Assembly: GCA_015059105.1 (NCBI GenBank)
Contig: SVBB01000004.1
Coordinates: 87,602 to 151,601, forward strand
DNA from: Erysipelotrichaceae bacterium
GTDB lineage: Bacteria; Bacillota_I; Bacilli_A; RFN20; CAG-826
DNA: 64,000 bases
Direction of reading: 5' to 3'
This document shows positions 8,199 to 17,081 of the stretch, piece by piece (the stretch's first letter is position 1; the number at the start of each line of letters is the position of its first letter). A model generated the notes under the pieces. It was not told the origin of the DNA. It worked only from the letters and a program-made list of their open reading frames with translations, and ran no database searches. The translations under genes and the position numbers were made by a program.

Positions 8199-10168
8199 TA
8201 TTTGACTCCTTTCACAAAGCTCACCACACTATCGACATCGAAATGATTGGCGTTAATGACATCAGCAGCTTTTGCTGAAGCACCAAAATGATCGATACCG
8301 TAGTTATGATCAGCGTATTTTCCCCAACCGAATGTGGAGAGCATTTCTAAGGAAATGCGTTTATCTTTACCTAAAGGTAAAACTTCTTTCTTATATTTCT
8401 CATCTTGCGCGTCGAAGAGTTCTGTACATGGCATTGAGACCACTCTTACAGGAATCTTTTCTTCATCGAGTTTTGCTTGTACTTTAAGAGCTAAATCGAC
8501 TTCACTACCAGTGGCGATGATGATGTATTTAAAGCCTTTTCTATCGCTGATAACATAAGCGCCTTTACTCACTAGAGTTGGATCGCTATCTTTTAAAGTT
8601 GGTAATCCTTGTCTAGAAAGAAGAATTGCTGTTGGGGTAGTTTTGCTAAAAAGGGCGAGCTTCCAAGCTCCAAAAGTCTCTTTATCATCACATGGACGGA
8701 TGACATTGAGGTTTGGTAAGGAACGGAGCATCGCGAGTTGTTCGACTGGTTGATGAGTTGGACCATCTTCTCCAACCGCGATTGAATCATGGGAGAAGAG
8801 ATAAATCATTGGAAGTTGTTGTAAACAGGCAAGTCGAATCGCTGGTTTTAAATAATCAGAGAAGACGAAGAAACTACCGACATAAGTTCTAATACCTTTA
8901 TGGAGCAATAAACCGTTAGCAATCGCCGTCATCGCGATTTCTCTAATGCCGTAGCAAATAGTTTTGCCGTCTCTATGCTCTGGGGAATAGATTTTCCCGT
9001 CTTTAATCAACGTTTGAACAGAAGAAGCTACATCCGCTGAGCCACCGATTAAATTTGGAAGTACCTTCACTAAATAGTTGAGGTATTCTCCACTTGCGTT
9101 ACGCGTCGCTTTCACTTTGCCGACTTCAAAAGTAGGAAGTTCATCAGTTAAATAGGAGCTATAGTCATTATCTCTAAAATCGATGAATTGTTCGGCTTCA
9201 CTTGGATAAGTAGATGTATATTTTTCAAACAACTCATTATATTTCTTATAAGCTTTTTCGCCTCTTTTAAAGATGGTATCGGCGAAATATTGTTTCACTT
9301 CTTCAGGGATGAAGAAATCTGGGTGATCGAAATGATAACATTCGACTTTTGCTTGTTTACCGTCTTCTTCACCTAAAGGTGCCCCGTGCACTTTGTTAGT
9401 CCCTTGCTTACTAGAACCATATCCGATAATGGTATTAACTTTGATCAGTGTTGGTTTATCTTTGCTCTTTTTGGCAACTTTAATCGCTTCATCAATCGCT
9501 TCGATGTCATTACCATCTTCCACTTCGATAAAGTTCCAGTTTGCAGCGATGAATCTACCTTTCACATCTTCGTTATCAGAAAGAGAAAGCGGACCATCTA
9601 ATGTGACGTTATTTGAATCATAGAAAACGATTAATTTATTGAGTTTTTGACTGCCGGCAAAAGTAATTGCTTCTTGGCTAATGCCTTCTTGTAAACAGCC
9701 ATCTCCACATAAACAGTAAGTGTAATGGTTGATTAATTTATTTCCCTTTGGATAGATTTTTTGAAGCATCGTCTCCGCCATCGCTAGACCAATCGCTTCG
9801 CCTAAGCCTTGTCCTAATGGGCCAGTAGAAGCATCGACACCAGGAGTCACTCCCACTTCGGGGTGGCCAGGAGTTTTAGAACCTAATTGTCTAAAATTCT
9901 TTAAATCATCTAAAGATAAATCATATCCTGAGAGGTGAAGTAATGAATATAGCAAGCTAGAAGCATGTCCGCCAGAGAGGACAAAACGATCACGGTTAAT
10001 CCATTCTGGATCTTTTGGATAGCTCACTAAGTGACGAGTGAATAAGGTATAGAGGATAGGGGCGCTACCAAGGGCCATACCTGGGTGACCAGATTTCGCC
10101 TTGTTAATCATATCAATACAAAGGCTTCTAATTGTCGCAATTGCTAATTCGTCGATTTTTTGATACAT
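8198..10168 (-). CDS. tkt: Transketolase
   Basis: 656 residues, full length. The TPP-binding domain carries KSGHPGMALG, GPLGQGLGEA and GDGCLQEGISQEA; the pyrimidine domain carries YGIREIAMTAIANG and SHDSIAVGEDGPTHQP; the C-terminal domain is intact. Pentose phosphate pathway enzyme that moves two-carbon units between sugar phosphates and supplies ribose 5-phosphate to the prs enzyme encoded at 30574. A GGAG ribosome binding site precedes the ATG. Confidence 0.95.
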   Translation of the reverse strand: MYQKIDELAIATIRSLCIDMINKAKSGHPGMALGSAPILYTLFTRHLVSYPKDPEWINRDRFVLSGGHASSLLYSLLHLSGYDLSLDDLKNFRQLGSKTPGHPEVGVTPGVDASTGPLGQGLGEAIGLAMAETMLQKIYPKGNKLINHYTYCLCGDGCLQEGISQEAITFAGSQKLNKLIVFYDSNNVTLDGPLSLSDNEDVKGRFIAANWNFIEVEDGNDIEAIDEAIKVAKKSKDKPTLIKVNTIIGYGSSKQGTNKVHGAPLGEEDGKQAKVECYHFDHPDFFIPEEVKQYFADTIFKRGEKAYKKYNELFEKYTSTYPSEAEQFIDFRDNDYSSYLTDELPTFEVGKVKATRNASGEYLNYLVKVLPNLIGGSADVASSVQTLIKDGKIYSPEHRDGKTICYGIREIAMTAIANGLLLHKGIRTYVGSFFVFSDYLKPAIRLACLQQLPMIYLFSHDSIAVGEDGPTHQPVEQLAMLRSLPNLNVIRPCDDKETFGAWKLALFSKTTPTAILLSRQGLPTLKDSDPTLVSKGAYVISDRKGFKYIIIATGSEVDLALKVQAKLDEEKIPVRVVSMPCTELFDAQDEKYKKEVLPLGKDKRISLEMLSTFGWGKYADHNYGIDHFGASAKAADVINANHFDVDSVVSFVKGVK

Positions 10169-10177
10169 AAGTTTCTC

Positions 10178-11893
10178 CTATTTTAATCTGATGCCGAGTT
10201 CGTCGAGTTGATCATTATCCACTGGGGATGGGCATCCGCTCATCGGTTCAACCGCGGATAAGTTCTTTGGGAAGGCGATGACATCTCTGATGTTATCTGT
10301 TCCTCCTAAGATCATCGTTAATCTATCTAGACCAAAGGCCATCCCTGCATGTGGAGGGGTGCCGTACTGGAAAGCATCGATAAAGAAACCAAATTTACGT
10401 TTGATATCTTCTTCGCTTAGTCCCAAAATCTCGAAGATTTGATGTTGGATTTTTTGATCATATATTCTTAAAGATCCACCACCAGCTTCATATCCATTTA
10501 TGACAATGTCATAAGCATAGGATAAAACTTTGCTTGGATCTTCTTTTAAATATGGTAAGGATTCGTCGTTAGGACGAGTGAATGGGTGATGGGAAGAAGT
10601 ATAACCAGTATCTGTTTTTTCAAATAATGGGAAATCCACGACCCATAATAAGTCATAAGTGTTTGGTTTGATTAAGCCGAGTTCTTTGCCGTATCTCAGT
10701 CTAAATGAACCGAGAAGAGGAAGAACTCTATTCTTATTACCAAAGGCGAGGATTACCACATCGCCTTCACTAACATTGAGTTTGTTCACGAGTTCATTAA
10801 TCTTACTCTCATCAATATTTTTAGTTAAAGAACCGGATAAGAGGCCGTTTTCCTTCTTTATATATAAAATATAAGGTAAAGAGAATTTCTTCGCTTCTAA
10901 TGATAATTCATCGATGACTTTACGCGATGTTTTAGAGGCTACTCCAGGAACAACGATTGCTCTAATTGCTTCTGCTTTATTAAAGCCGTTAACTTCTAAC
11001 TCGCCAAGGATGTCTTTAACATCATTGATATAGATTTCAAATCTCGTATCTGGTTTATCAGAGCCGTATTTATCCATCGCTTCTAAATAAGGAAGTCTTC
11101 TTAGAGGTAATTTGACATCGTAATTGATCGTTTCTTTAAAAATCTTTTGAATGAGGCCTTCCATCATCGTTAAGAATTGATCTTGGTCTAAGAAACTTGT
11201 TTCGATATCGATTTGGGTGAAGTCTGGTTGTCTATCCGCGCGTAAATCTTCATCTCTAAAGCAACGAGCGATTTGATAATACCTTTCCATACCTCCAATC
11301 ATCAAAAGTTGTTTATAGATTTGAGGAGATTGTGGTAAAGCATAAAAAGAACCATTATGAACACGGGATGGGACTAAATAGTCTCTCGCGCCTTCAGGAG
11401 TGGATAAACAAAGAATTGGAGTTTCCACTTCTACGAAACGGAGTTCACTTAAATATTTATGGGTGATTAATTTGATTTGATGACGGATGTCTAAAAAGTG
11501 TTGCATGCATGGACGACGTAAGTCGAGATAGCGATATTTAAGTCTCGTATCTTCAAGCGCGTCCGTGTTATCCGCGATGATAAGAGGAGTCGTATTCGCA
11601 GTGTTGATCACTTTAATTTCTGAAGCCACGACTTCGATATTGCCCGTTTTCAAATTTGGGTTAGCTTTATCTTTCGCTCTTACTTTTCCGTGAACGGAAA
11701 TGACATATTCATTACGGATTTCTGGAAGAGAAGAAGTATCTTCAGAGATGACTTGAATGATGCCACTTCGATCGCGTAAATCGATGAAGGAAATCGATCC
11801 TAAATCTCTTTTCTTGCTCACCCAACCGATGAGATCAACTTCTTGACCAACATTATCTAATGTTAGATCCGTGTTAAAACAAGTTCTTTTCAT
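10178..11893 (-). CDS. aspS: Aspartyl-tRNA synthetase
   Basis: 571 residues, bacterial type. An N-terminal OB anticodon-binding domain (LIGWVSKKRDLGSISFIDLRD region, about 20-45), class II motif 2 (RCFRDEDLRADRQPDFTQID region), the inserted GAD domain (about 280-400) and motif 3 (GMAFGLDRLTMIL). Charges tRNA-Asp. It follows hisS by 2 bp, and the GGAGGA at the end of hisS may serve as its ribosome binding site. Confidence 0.95.
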   Translation of the reverse strand: MKRTCFNTDLTLDNVGQEVDLIGWVSKKRDLGSISFIDLRDRSGIIQVISEDTSSLPEIRNEYVISVHGKVRAKDKANPNLKTGNIEVVASEIKVINTANTTPLIIADNTDALEDTRLKYRYLDLRRPCMQHFLDIRHQIKLITHKYLSELRFVEVETPILCLSTPEGARDYLVPSRVHNGSFYALPQSPQIYKQLLMIGGMERYYQIARCFRDEDLRADRQPDFTQIDIETSFLDQDQFLTMMEGLIQKIFKETINYDVKLPLRRLPYLEAMDKYGSDKPDTRFEIYINDVKDILGELEVNGFNKAEAIRAIVVPGVASKTSRKVIDELSLEAKKFSLPYILYIKKENGLLSGSLTKNIDESKINELVNKLNVSEGDVVILAFGNKNRVLPLLGSFRLRYGKELGLIKPNTYDLLWVVDFPLFEKTDTGYTSSHHPFTRPNDESLPYLKEDPSKVLSYAYDIVINGYEAGGGSLRIYDQKIQHQIFEILGLSEEDIKRKFGFFIDAFQYGTPPHAGMAFGLDRLTMILGGTDNIRDVIAFPKNLSAVEPMSGCPSPVDNDQLDELGIRLK

Positions 11894-11895
11894 AA

Positions 11896-13170
11896 TTAAT
11901 CAGCTATTCCTCCTAATTTATCAAAGAAATCGACAACTTCTGATGTTGGGACTTCGATTTGTTCTTGTTTATTTAAGTCTTTGATGACGACTTTATCATT
12001 ATTGATTTCGTTTTCACCGATGATAATCGCGTATTTGGCTTGCTTTTTCTCCGCGCGTTTAAACATCGCTGATAATTTGCAGTCATCGAAACAATAATCG
12101 GTGATATATCCTGACATTCTTAAATCAGAAGCGAGATTTAAAGCGACTTTACGCGCCTGTAATCCCATTGGCATCATATAGATGAACACTTTATCTTCAT
12201 CTTCGGGAAGGAGATTATCGTCTTTAAGAACGCTATATAATCTTTCAACTCCAAAGGAGAAACCGATGCCTGGGAGATCTGGACCACCGAGTTCTTTGAC
12301 GAGTTTGTGGTAATGGCCACCACCGCCAATCGCTCCATAGTTATTTCCTGTCGCACTGACGTAATGGAATTCAAAGACAGTTTCGGAATAATAATCTAAT
12401 CCTCTTACTAAATGCGGATCCACTTCATATGGGATTTCATATTCGCTTAATAAGGCTAAGATGTTATTGAATCTCTCTTCGCTTTCTTTAGAAAGGTATT
12501 GACCGACAATCGGTGCATTTTCCGCAATCTTGATATCTTCTTCGACTTTGCAGTCAAGAATTCTAAGAGGATTGAGTTCATAACGTTGTTTGCAGTCTTC
12601 ACACATATGGTCAATATGAGGAGCGAAATAATCTTTCAACGCTTTTCTATAAGCGTCTCTAGAAGCATCATCGCCGATGGAATTGATTTTAAGTTTTACA
12701 CCATTAAGTCCTAATGAGATGAGCATCGAATAAGCCATCATAATCACTTCCACATCGTTAAAATAGGAATTGTTACCGACGGATTCAACGCCGAATTGGT
12801 TAAACTGACGGTATCTTCCAAGCTGTGGTCGATCATATCTAAAAACAGGACCGAGATAGAAATATTTAAGAGGTAATTCTTCCGTCGCATATGTTTTGTT
12901 ATTCACGAGCATACGGATGATACCCGCGGTGAATTCTGGACGAAGAGAAATGCTTCTATCCGCTTTATCTAAAAATGTATACATTTCTTTTCTGACGACA
13001 TCGGAGCTATTTCCGACTCCACGAACAAATAGTTCGCTTGGTTCGATAACAGGAGTTCTCACTTGTTTATAGGCATAATAAGTCGCAATCCCTTTTAAAA
13101 GATTTTCAATGCTTTCAAAACCGGCGGCTTCATTTGGTAATAAATCGTGTGTACCTTTGACGTTTTGCAT
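11896..13170 (-). CDS. hisS: Histidyl-tRNA synthetase
   Basis: 424 residues. Class II motifs are present: GTHDLLPNEA at the start, RPEFTAGIIR, motif 2 (FYLGPVFRYDRPQLGRYRQF region), the His-A loop LVRGLDYYSETVFEF, and motif 3 GIGFSFGVERL, then the C-terminal anticodon-binding domain. Ribosome binding site AAGGAG. Paired with aspS as in many Firmicutes. Confidence 0.95.
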   Translation of the reverse strand: MQNVKGTHDLLPNEAAGFESIENLLKGIATYYAYKQVRTPVIEPSELFVRGVGNSSDVVRKEMYTFLDKADRSISLRPEFTAGIIRMLVNNKTYATEELPLKYFYLGPVFRYDRPQLGRYRQFNQFGVESVGNNSYFNDVEVIMMAYSMLISLGLNGVKLKINSIGDDASRDAYRKALKDYFAPHIDHMCEDCKQRYELNPLRILDCKVEEDIKIAENAPIVGQYLSKESEERFNNILALLSEYEIPYEVDPHLVRGLDYYSETVFEFHYVSATGNNYGAIGGGGHYHKLVKELGGPDLPGIGFSFGVERLYSVLKDDNLLPEDEDKVFIYMMPMGLQARKVALNLASDLRMSGYITDYCFDDCKLSAMFKRAEKKQAKYAIIIGENEINNDKVVIKDLNKQEQIEVPTSEVVDFFDKLGGIAD

Positions 13171-13179
13171 AATTTCTCC

Positions 13180-15408
13180 TTAGTGTATGATTCTAGTGAC
13201 GTTATAAACGCTGCTGACGTTTAATAATATATTGATGATATCGTTTAATCTTTTTGAACCGGAGACGAGAATGGTCATATTGATCATCGCTTTCGTCCCA
13301 TTGTCCGCTAATCTGGCATTCAAGTTTGAGACGTTGACGTGATTGTTATTCATCGCCGTCATGATTGAGATGACGAGGTTATGACGGTTGCTCGCTTCGA
13401 CTAAGATATCAACTGGGTAAGTGGAATATTCTAAATCTGTTCTCCAGAAGACTTCCACTAATCTTTCGTTTCGATTAGCAACATTTGGACAATTCTTACG
13501 GTGAACACTGATTCCTTTACCTTTGGTAATAAAACCGATGATATCATCACCAGGAATTGGGTTACAGCAGTTGCTACGGCTGATTGCAAGGCGTGAAACA
13601 CCTTTGCAGTATATTGGATATTTACCAGATGTGGTCACTACTTTCTTATTCGTATTTTGTGGCATCACCACTGGTTTTTTAATCTTTAGGAAATCGATGA
13701 TGGCACTGGTCGTCGGTTTTTTACCAGCGACGGCATAAAATAAGTCATCGACTGTGGCGACATTGAAGTTTTCAAGAGTTTTCCAGTCAGAGAGCATTTC
13801 CATCATCTCGTTTTCATCAACATTTCTTTCTTTGAAAGCATCGATACAAGATGTACGGCCTTTGCTAATTCTTTCTTCTCTGGCCATCTCCATATTCTTC
13901 TTAGCGAGGAATTTACGGATATTGCTTCTCGCACTGCTAGTAACGGCGATATCAAGCCATCCTTCGTTTGGACCAGAAGCATTTTTACTAGTTTTAATCT
14001 CCACCATATCACCAGTCTTTAAGACAGTGTTAAGGGGAACGATAACATGATTGATAAGCGCGCCCGTCATCGTTTCTGCCACTTTTGAATGGATGCGATA
14101 AGCGAAATCGATTGGGGTGCTATTTGCCGGTAATTCAATGACTTTTCCTTTCGGAGTGAAGACATAAACATTCGCCTCAAAGATATCTTTAGTGAGGTGA
14201 TTCACGTATTCATTCGCGCTTTCGGATTCATCTTCATTAGTCATAGAGACAAAGTCTCTGAACCAGTGTAATTGATTTTCGATATCCTTTTGTTCTTTTT
14301 CTGGATTATAGTTAGAACCTTCTTTATATGCCCAGTGAGAAGCAACACCAGTTTCCGCGATATCATCCATCTCTTTAGTTCTGATTTGCACTTCATAGAA
14401 GTTACCATCGCCAGAAATGATGGTCGTATGTAAAGATTGATAAAGGTTTGGTTTTGGCATCGCGATATAATCTTTAAATCTACCGACGACTGGGGTATAT
14501 GTTTTATGAATCAAACCAAGAGCTTGGTAACAGTGCATCTCAGTATCAGTGATGATACGAAGCGCTAATATATCATATATTTCATCGAATGTATGACCTT
14601 TGACATACATCTTTTCATAGATGGAGAAGATCGATTTCACTCTCGCAGATATTTCAAAAGGAATATTGTTTTCAAACATGATATCAGCGATTCTCTTCTT
14701 GATGGCATCTAATGATTTATCCATCGTCTTCGCTTTCTTCTTTAATAAGCGAGAAATCATCTCGAATTCTTCTGGTTTAAGATATTTTAAACAAATATCT
14801 GCCATTTCGGATTTGATTAAATCAAGACCTAAACGATGGGCAATTGGAACGAAAACATCTAAAGATTCTTGCGATAAAGCGATCTGTCTTTCTGGCGATA
14901 ATGCGCCTAAAGTTCTCAAATTATGTAGTCTATCAGCGAGTTTGACGAGGATGACGCGGATATCTTTCGCCATACCAATGAGGATTTTACGGTGATCTTC
15001 CGCTTCAAATTCTTCGCTTTCAATCTTTGATAATTTCAATCTTTGGATTTTGGTTAAAGAATCGACGATTTTGGCGATATCACTACCCCAAATCTTTTCG
15101 ATATCTTCGACAGTTGTTTCTGTATCTTCAACGACATCGTGTAATAATCCAGCAATAATTGTGGATGGACCAGTCTTTAAAGATGCTAAGATATAGGCCA
15201 CTTCTATTAAATGGTGATAATAAGGTTCACCACTTTTACGGAATTGGTTCTTATGTTTCTCGATAATGAAATCATAGGCCTTACGAATATCTTCGAGATC
15301 TTTCTTATTGAAGATATATGTTTTATATATGTCTTCGACTTCTTCGAATGTATGGAGGGGATAGCCTCCGTTGATAGGAGCAGGTTTCTTATTCATGTTA
15401 AATATCAT
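13180..15408 (-). CDS. Bifunctional (p)ppGpp synthetase/hydrolase Rel
   Basis: 742 residues with the full Rel layout: HD hydrolase (about 40-200; catalytic HD at 90-91 in LLHDVVEDT), synthetase (about 240-350; PNLYQSLHTT and YEVQIRT), TGS domain (about 405-465) and a C-terminal ACT domain. Both activities should be intact, as expected for the single long Rel of Firmicutes. Two starts are possible: the ATG at 15408, and the ATG at 15396 that lies 7 nt after a TATGAT box. No ribosome binding site precedes either. Confidence 0.93.
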   Translation of the reverse strand: MIFNMNKKPAPINGGYPLHTFEEVEDIYKTYIFNKKDLEDIRKAYDFIIEKHKNQFRKSGEPYYHHLIEVAYILASLKTGPSTIIAGLLHDVVEDTETTVEDIEKIWGSDIAKIVDSLTKIQRLKLSKIESEEFEAEDHRKILIGMAKDIRVILVKLADRLHNLRTLGALSPERQIALSQESLDVFVPIAHRLGLDLIKSEMADICLKYLKPEEFEMISRLLKKKAKTMDKSLDAIKKRIADIMFENNIPFEISARVKSIFSIYEKMYVKGHTFDEIYDILALRIITDTEMHCYQALGLIHKTYTPVVGRFKDYIAMPKPNLYQSLHTTIISGDGNFYEVQIRTKEMDDIAETGVASHWAYKEGSNYNPEKEQKDIENQLHWFRDFVSMTNEDESESANEYVNHLTKDIFEANVYVFTPKGKVIELPANSTPIDFAYRIHSKVAETMTGALINHVIVPLNTVLKTGDMVEIKTSKNASGPNEGWLDIAVTSSARSNIRKFLAKKNMEMAREERISKGRTSCIDAFKERNVDENEMMEMLSDWKTLENFNVATVDDLFYAVAGKKPTTSAIIDFLKIKKPVVMPQNTNKKVVTTSGKYPIYCKGVSRLAISRSNCCNPIPGDDIIGFITKGKGISVHRKNCPNVANRNERLVEVFWRTDLEYSTYPVDILVEASNRHNLVISIMTAMNNNHVNVSNLNARLADNGTKAMINMTILVSGSKRLNDIINILLNVSSVYNVTRIIH

Positions 15409-15429
15409 AACATTATTAACTATTTTTTT

Positions 15430-15459
15430 ATATAAAAAATATCAACGAATGCGTTGATT
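15430..15459 (-). terminator. Terminator after recJ
   Basis: Read on the minus strand, ATCAACG-CATT-CGTTGAT is followed by ATTTTTTAT. It lies between the recJ stop (15492) and the rel start and would separate the two transcripts. Confidence 0.65.
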
Positions 15460-15491
15460 TAAACTACCTGTATTAATTTTAGTTATGTAAA

Positions 15492-17045
15492 TCAGGAATA
15501 TTTTTCGATTTTTTTAACGTCAAAAACGATATTGGTTAAGTCGCGATAAGTATCTTCTGTTAATGTGCCGTAAATATTGATAAAACGATTGACGCTAACT
15601 TCATCTTTGCTTAAATTCCAACCGCGGATAAGAGATCCTCCTCCGATGTTAGTAAAGATGTGTAATTTATTACGTGAGTAGGATAATGCAGATGTGTCGA
15701 TATGCTCAATAGTTAATATCGGCGTGGGCCATTCAATACCAAATGGTGAAAAAGACTGAATGAGTTTGTAGTTCTGTCTAGAAATATCGATGATGCGCAT
15801 TGGGATAGTTACTTTCTCTTTTGCAACAACGGGAGTTGATTCCACTAATTCATAGAATTTCTGTTTAAATATTTCATAATTCTCTTCTTTAATAGCGCAT
15901 CCACCAGCGTTCGCGTGACCGCCACCACTGATCATATATTCGCTTAATTTATGGAAAGCTTCTGAAATATTAAAACCTTCTTGGCTTCTTGCAGAGCCTT
16001 TTAGCACACCGGGTTCAGTACCTTTAGTGAAGATAATTGTAGGTTTATTATATTTTCCGAGTAAATTGTTCGCGACAATGCCCATTAAACCTTCTTTGAT
16101 ATCGAGATATTCGACGATTGCGGGTCCATATTCTTTTTTAGAAAGTTGATCAGCAATAGAATTAGAAAGTTGCTTTCTTCTTTCCCCAATTTCGATGAGG
16201 TATTCGTAATAGCTTAAAATATAGTTTTTATCACTACAAACAAAATATTTAACAATGTTATTTATCGATGTATCTTCAATGATTCTACCGATGGAATTGA
16301 TTTTTGGAGAGATATTCATTCCAATTGTCGTTTCATTAAATGGTTTATCACCTACTAGTAAGGAGATTGGTAAGAATTCATCTTTTTGATAAGTAGAAAT
16401 GATCACTCTTAATAAGTTGCGGTTATATTCTTTTAAAGGCATCATATCAGAGATGATTGATATCGCCGCCAAAGTCGCTAAATATTTATCGACTCTATTA
16501 AGTAATTTACGGGAGAACATAAAAGCGGAAAAAGCCCCACTAGAAGTCGTCTCGCCTAGTTTAGAAAGCATGGGGTGAAGAATGACATCAGCGTTTGGTA
16601 ATACTTCTCCAGGAGTGTGATGATCAATGACTAAAACAGTGACATTATTATCTTTTAGATAATCTATCGCTTCATTCGCACATACTCCGTTATCCACAGT
16701 GACGACGAATTGATATCCTTTTTCAACATATTCTTTCGCTTTATTGATATTGATGCCGTATCCATCTAAATAACGACTTGGAACATAATAATCAGCGGGA
16801 AAAGAAAGATAATCAAACATCTTTTTAAGGATTGATACTCCCATAATTCCGTCGCAGTCATAATCGCCATATATGATGGTTTTCGCATTTATTTCCATCA
16901 TCTTTTTCGTTAAATTAACCGCATCATCAACATTAACGAATTCATGACCTTCATTAAAAGATAAAAGGGTATGGGGAGCGATAAGCTTCTCATATTCTTC
17001 TTTAGAGATCTTGTAATAAGATAATAAACTGTCAAATAATGTCAT
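15492..17045 (-). CDS. recJ: Single-stranded-DNA exonuclease RecJ-type (DHH/DHHA1)
   Basis: 517 residues, short for RecJ (commonly 560-800). DHH motifs are complete: YGDYDCDGIMG, VTVDNGV and VIDHHTPGE; DHHA1 has MISGGGHANAGGCAI; an OB-like C-terminus follows. Expected to degrade 5'-ended single strands in repair. The ATG lies directly after the U-run of the secDF terminator and no ribosome binding site is visible, so the start is uncertain. Confidence 0.85.
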   Translation of the reverse strand: MTLFDSLLSYYKISKEEYEKLIAPHTLLSFNEGHEFVNVDDAVNLTKKMMEINAKTIIYGDYDCDGIMGVSILKKMFDYLSFPADYYVPSRYLDGYGININKAKEYVEKGYQFVVTVDNGVCANEAIDYLKDNNVTVLVIDHHTPGEVLPNADVILHPMLSKLGETTSSGAFSAFMFSRKLLNRVDKYLATLAAISIISDMMPLKEYNRNLLRVIISTYQKDEFLPISLLVGDKPFNETTIGMNISPKINSIGRIIEDTSINNIVKYFVCSDKNYILSYYEYLIEIGERRKQLSNSIADQLSKKEYGPAIVEYLDIKEGLMGIVANNLLGKYNKPTIIFTKGTEPGVLKGSARSQEGFNISEAFHKLSEYMISGGGHANAGGCAIKEENYEIFKQKFYELVESTPVVAKEKVTIPMRIIDISRQNYKLIQSFSPFGIEWPTPILTIEHIDTSALSYSRNKLHIFTNIGGGSLIRGWNLSKDEVSVNRFINIYGTLTEDTYRDLTNIVFDVKKIEKYS

Positions 17046-17052
17046 AATGTTT

Positions 17053-17075
17053 TAAAAAGGCTACATAAGTAGCCT
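17053..17075 (-). terminator. Terminator after secDF
   Basis: On the minus strand AGGCTAC-TTAT-GTAGCCT is followed by TTTTAAAA. It sits 7 bp after the secDF stop and ends 8-12 bp before the recJ ATG. Confidence 0.75.
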
Positions 17076-17081
17076 AATGTA

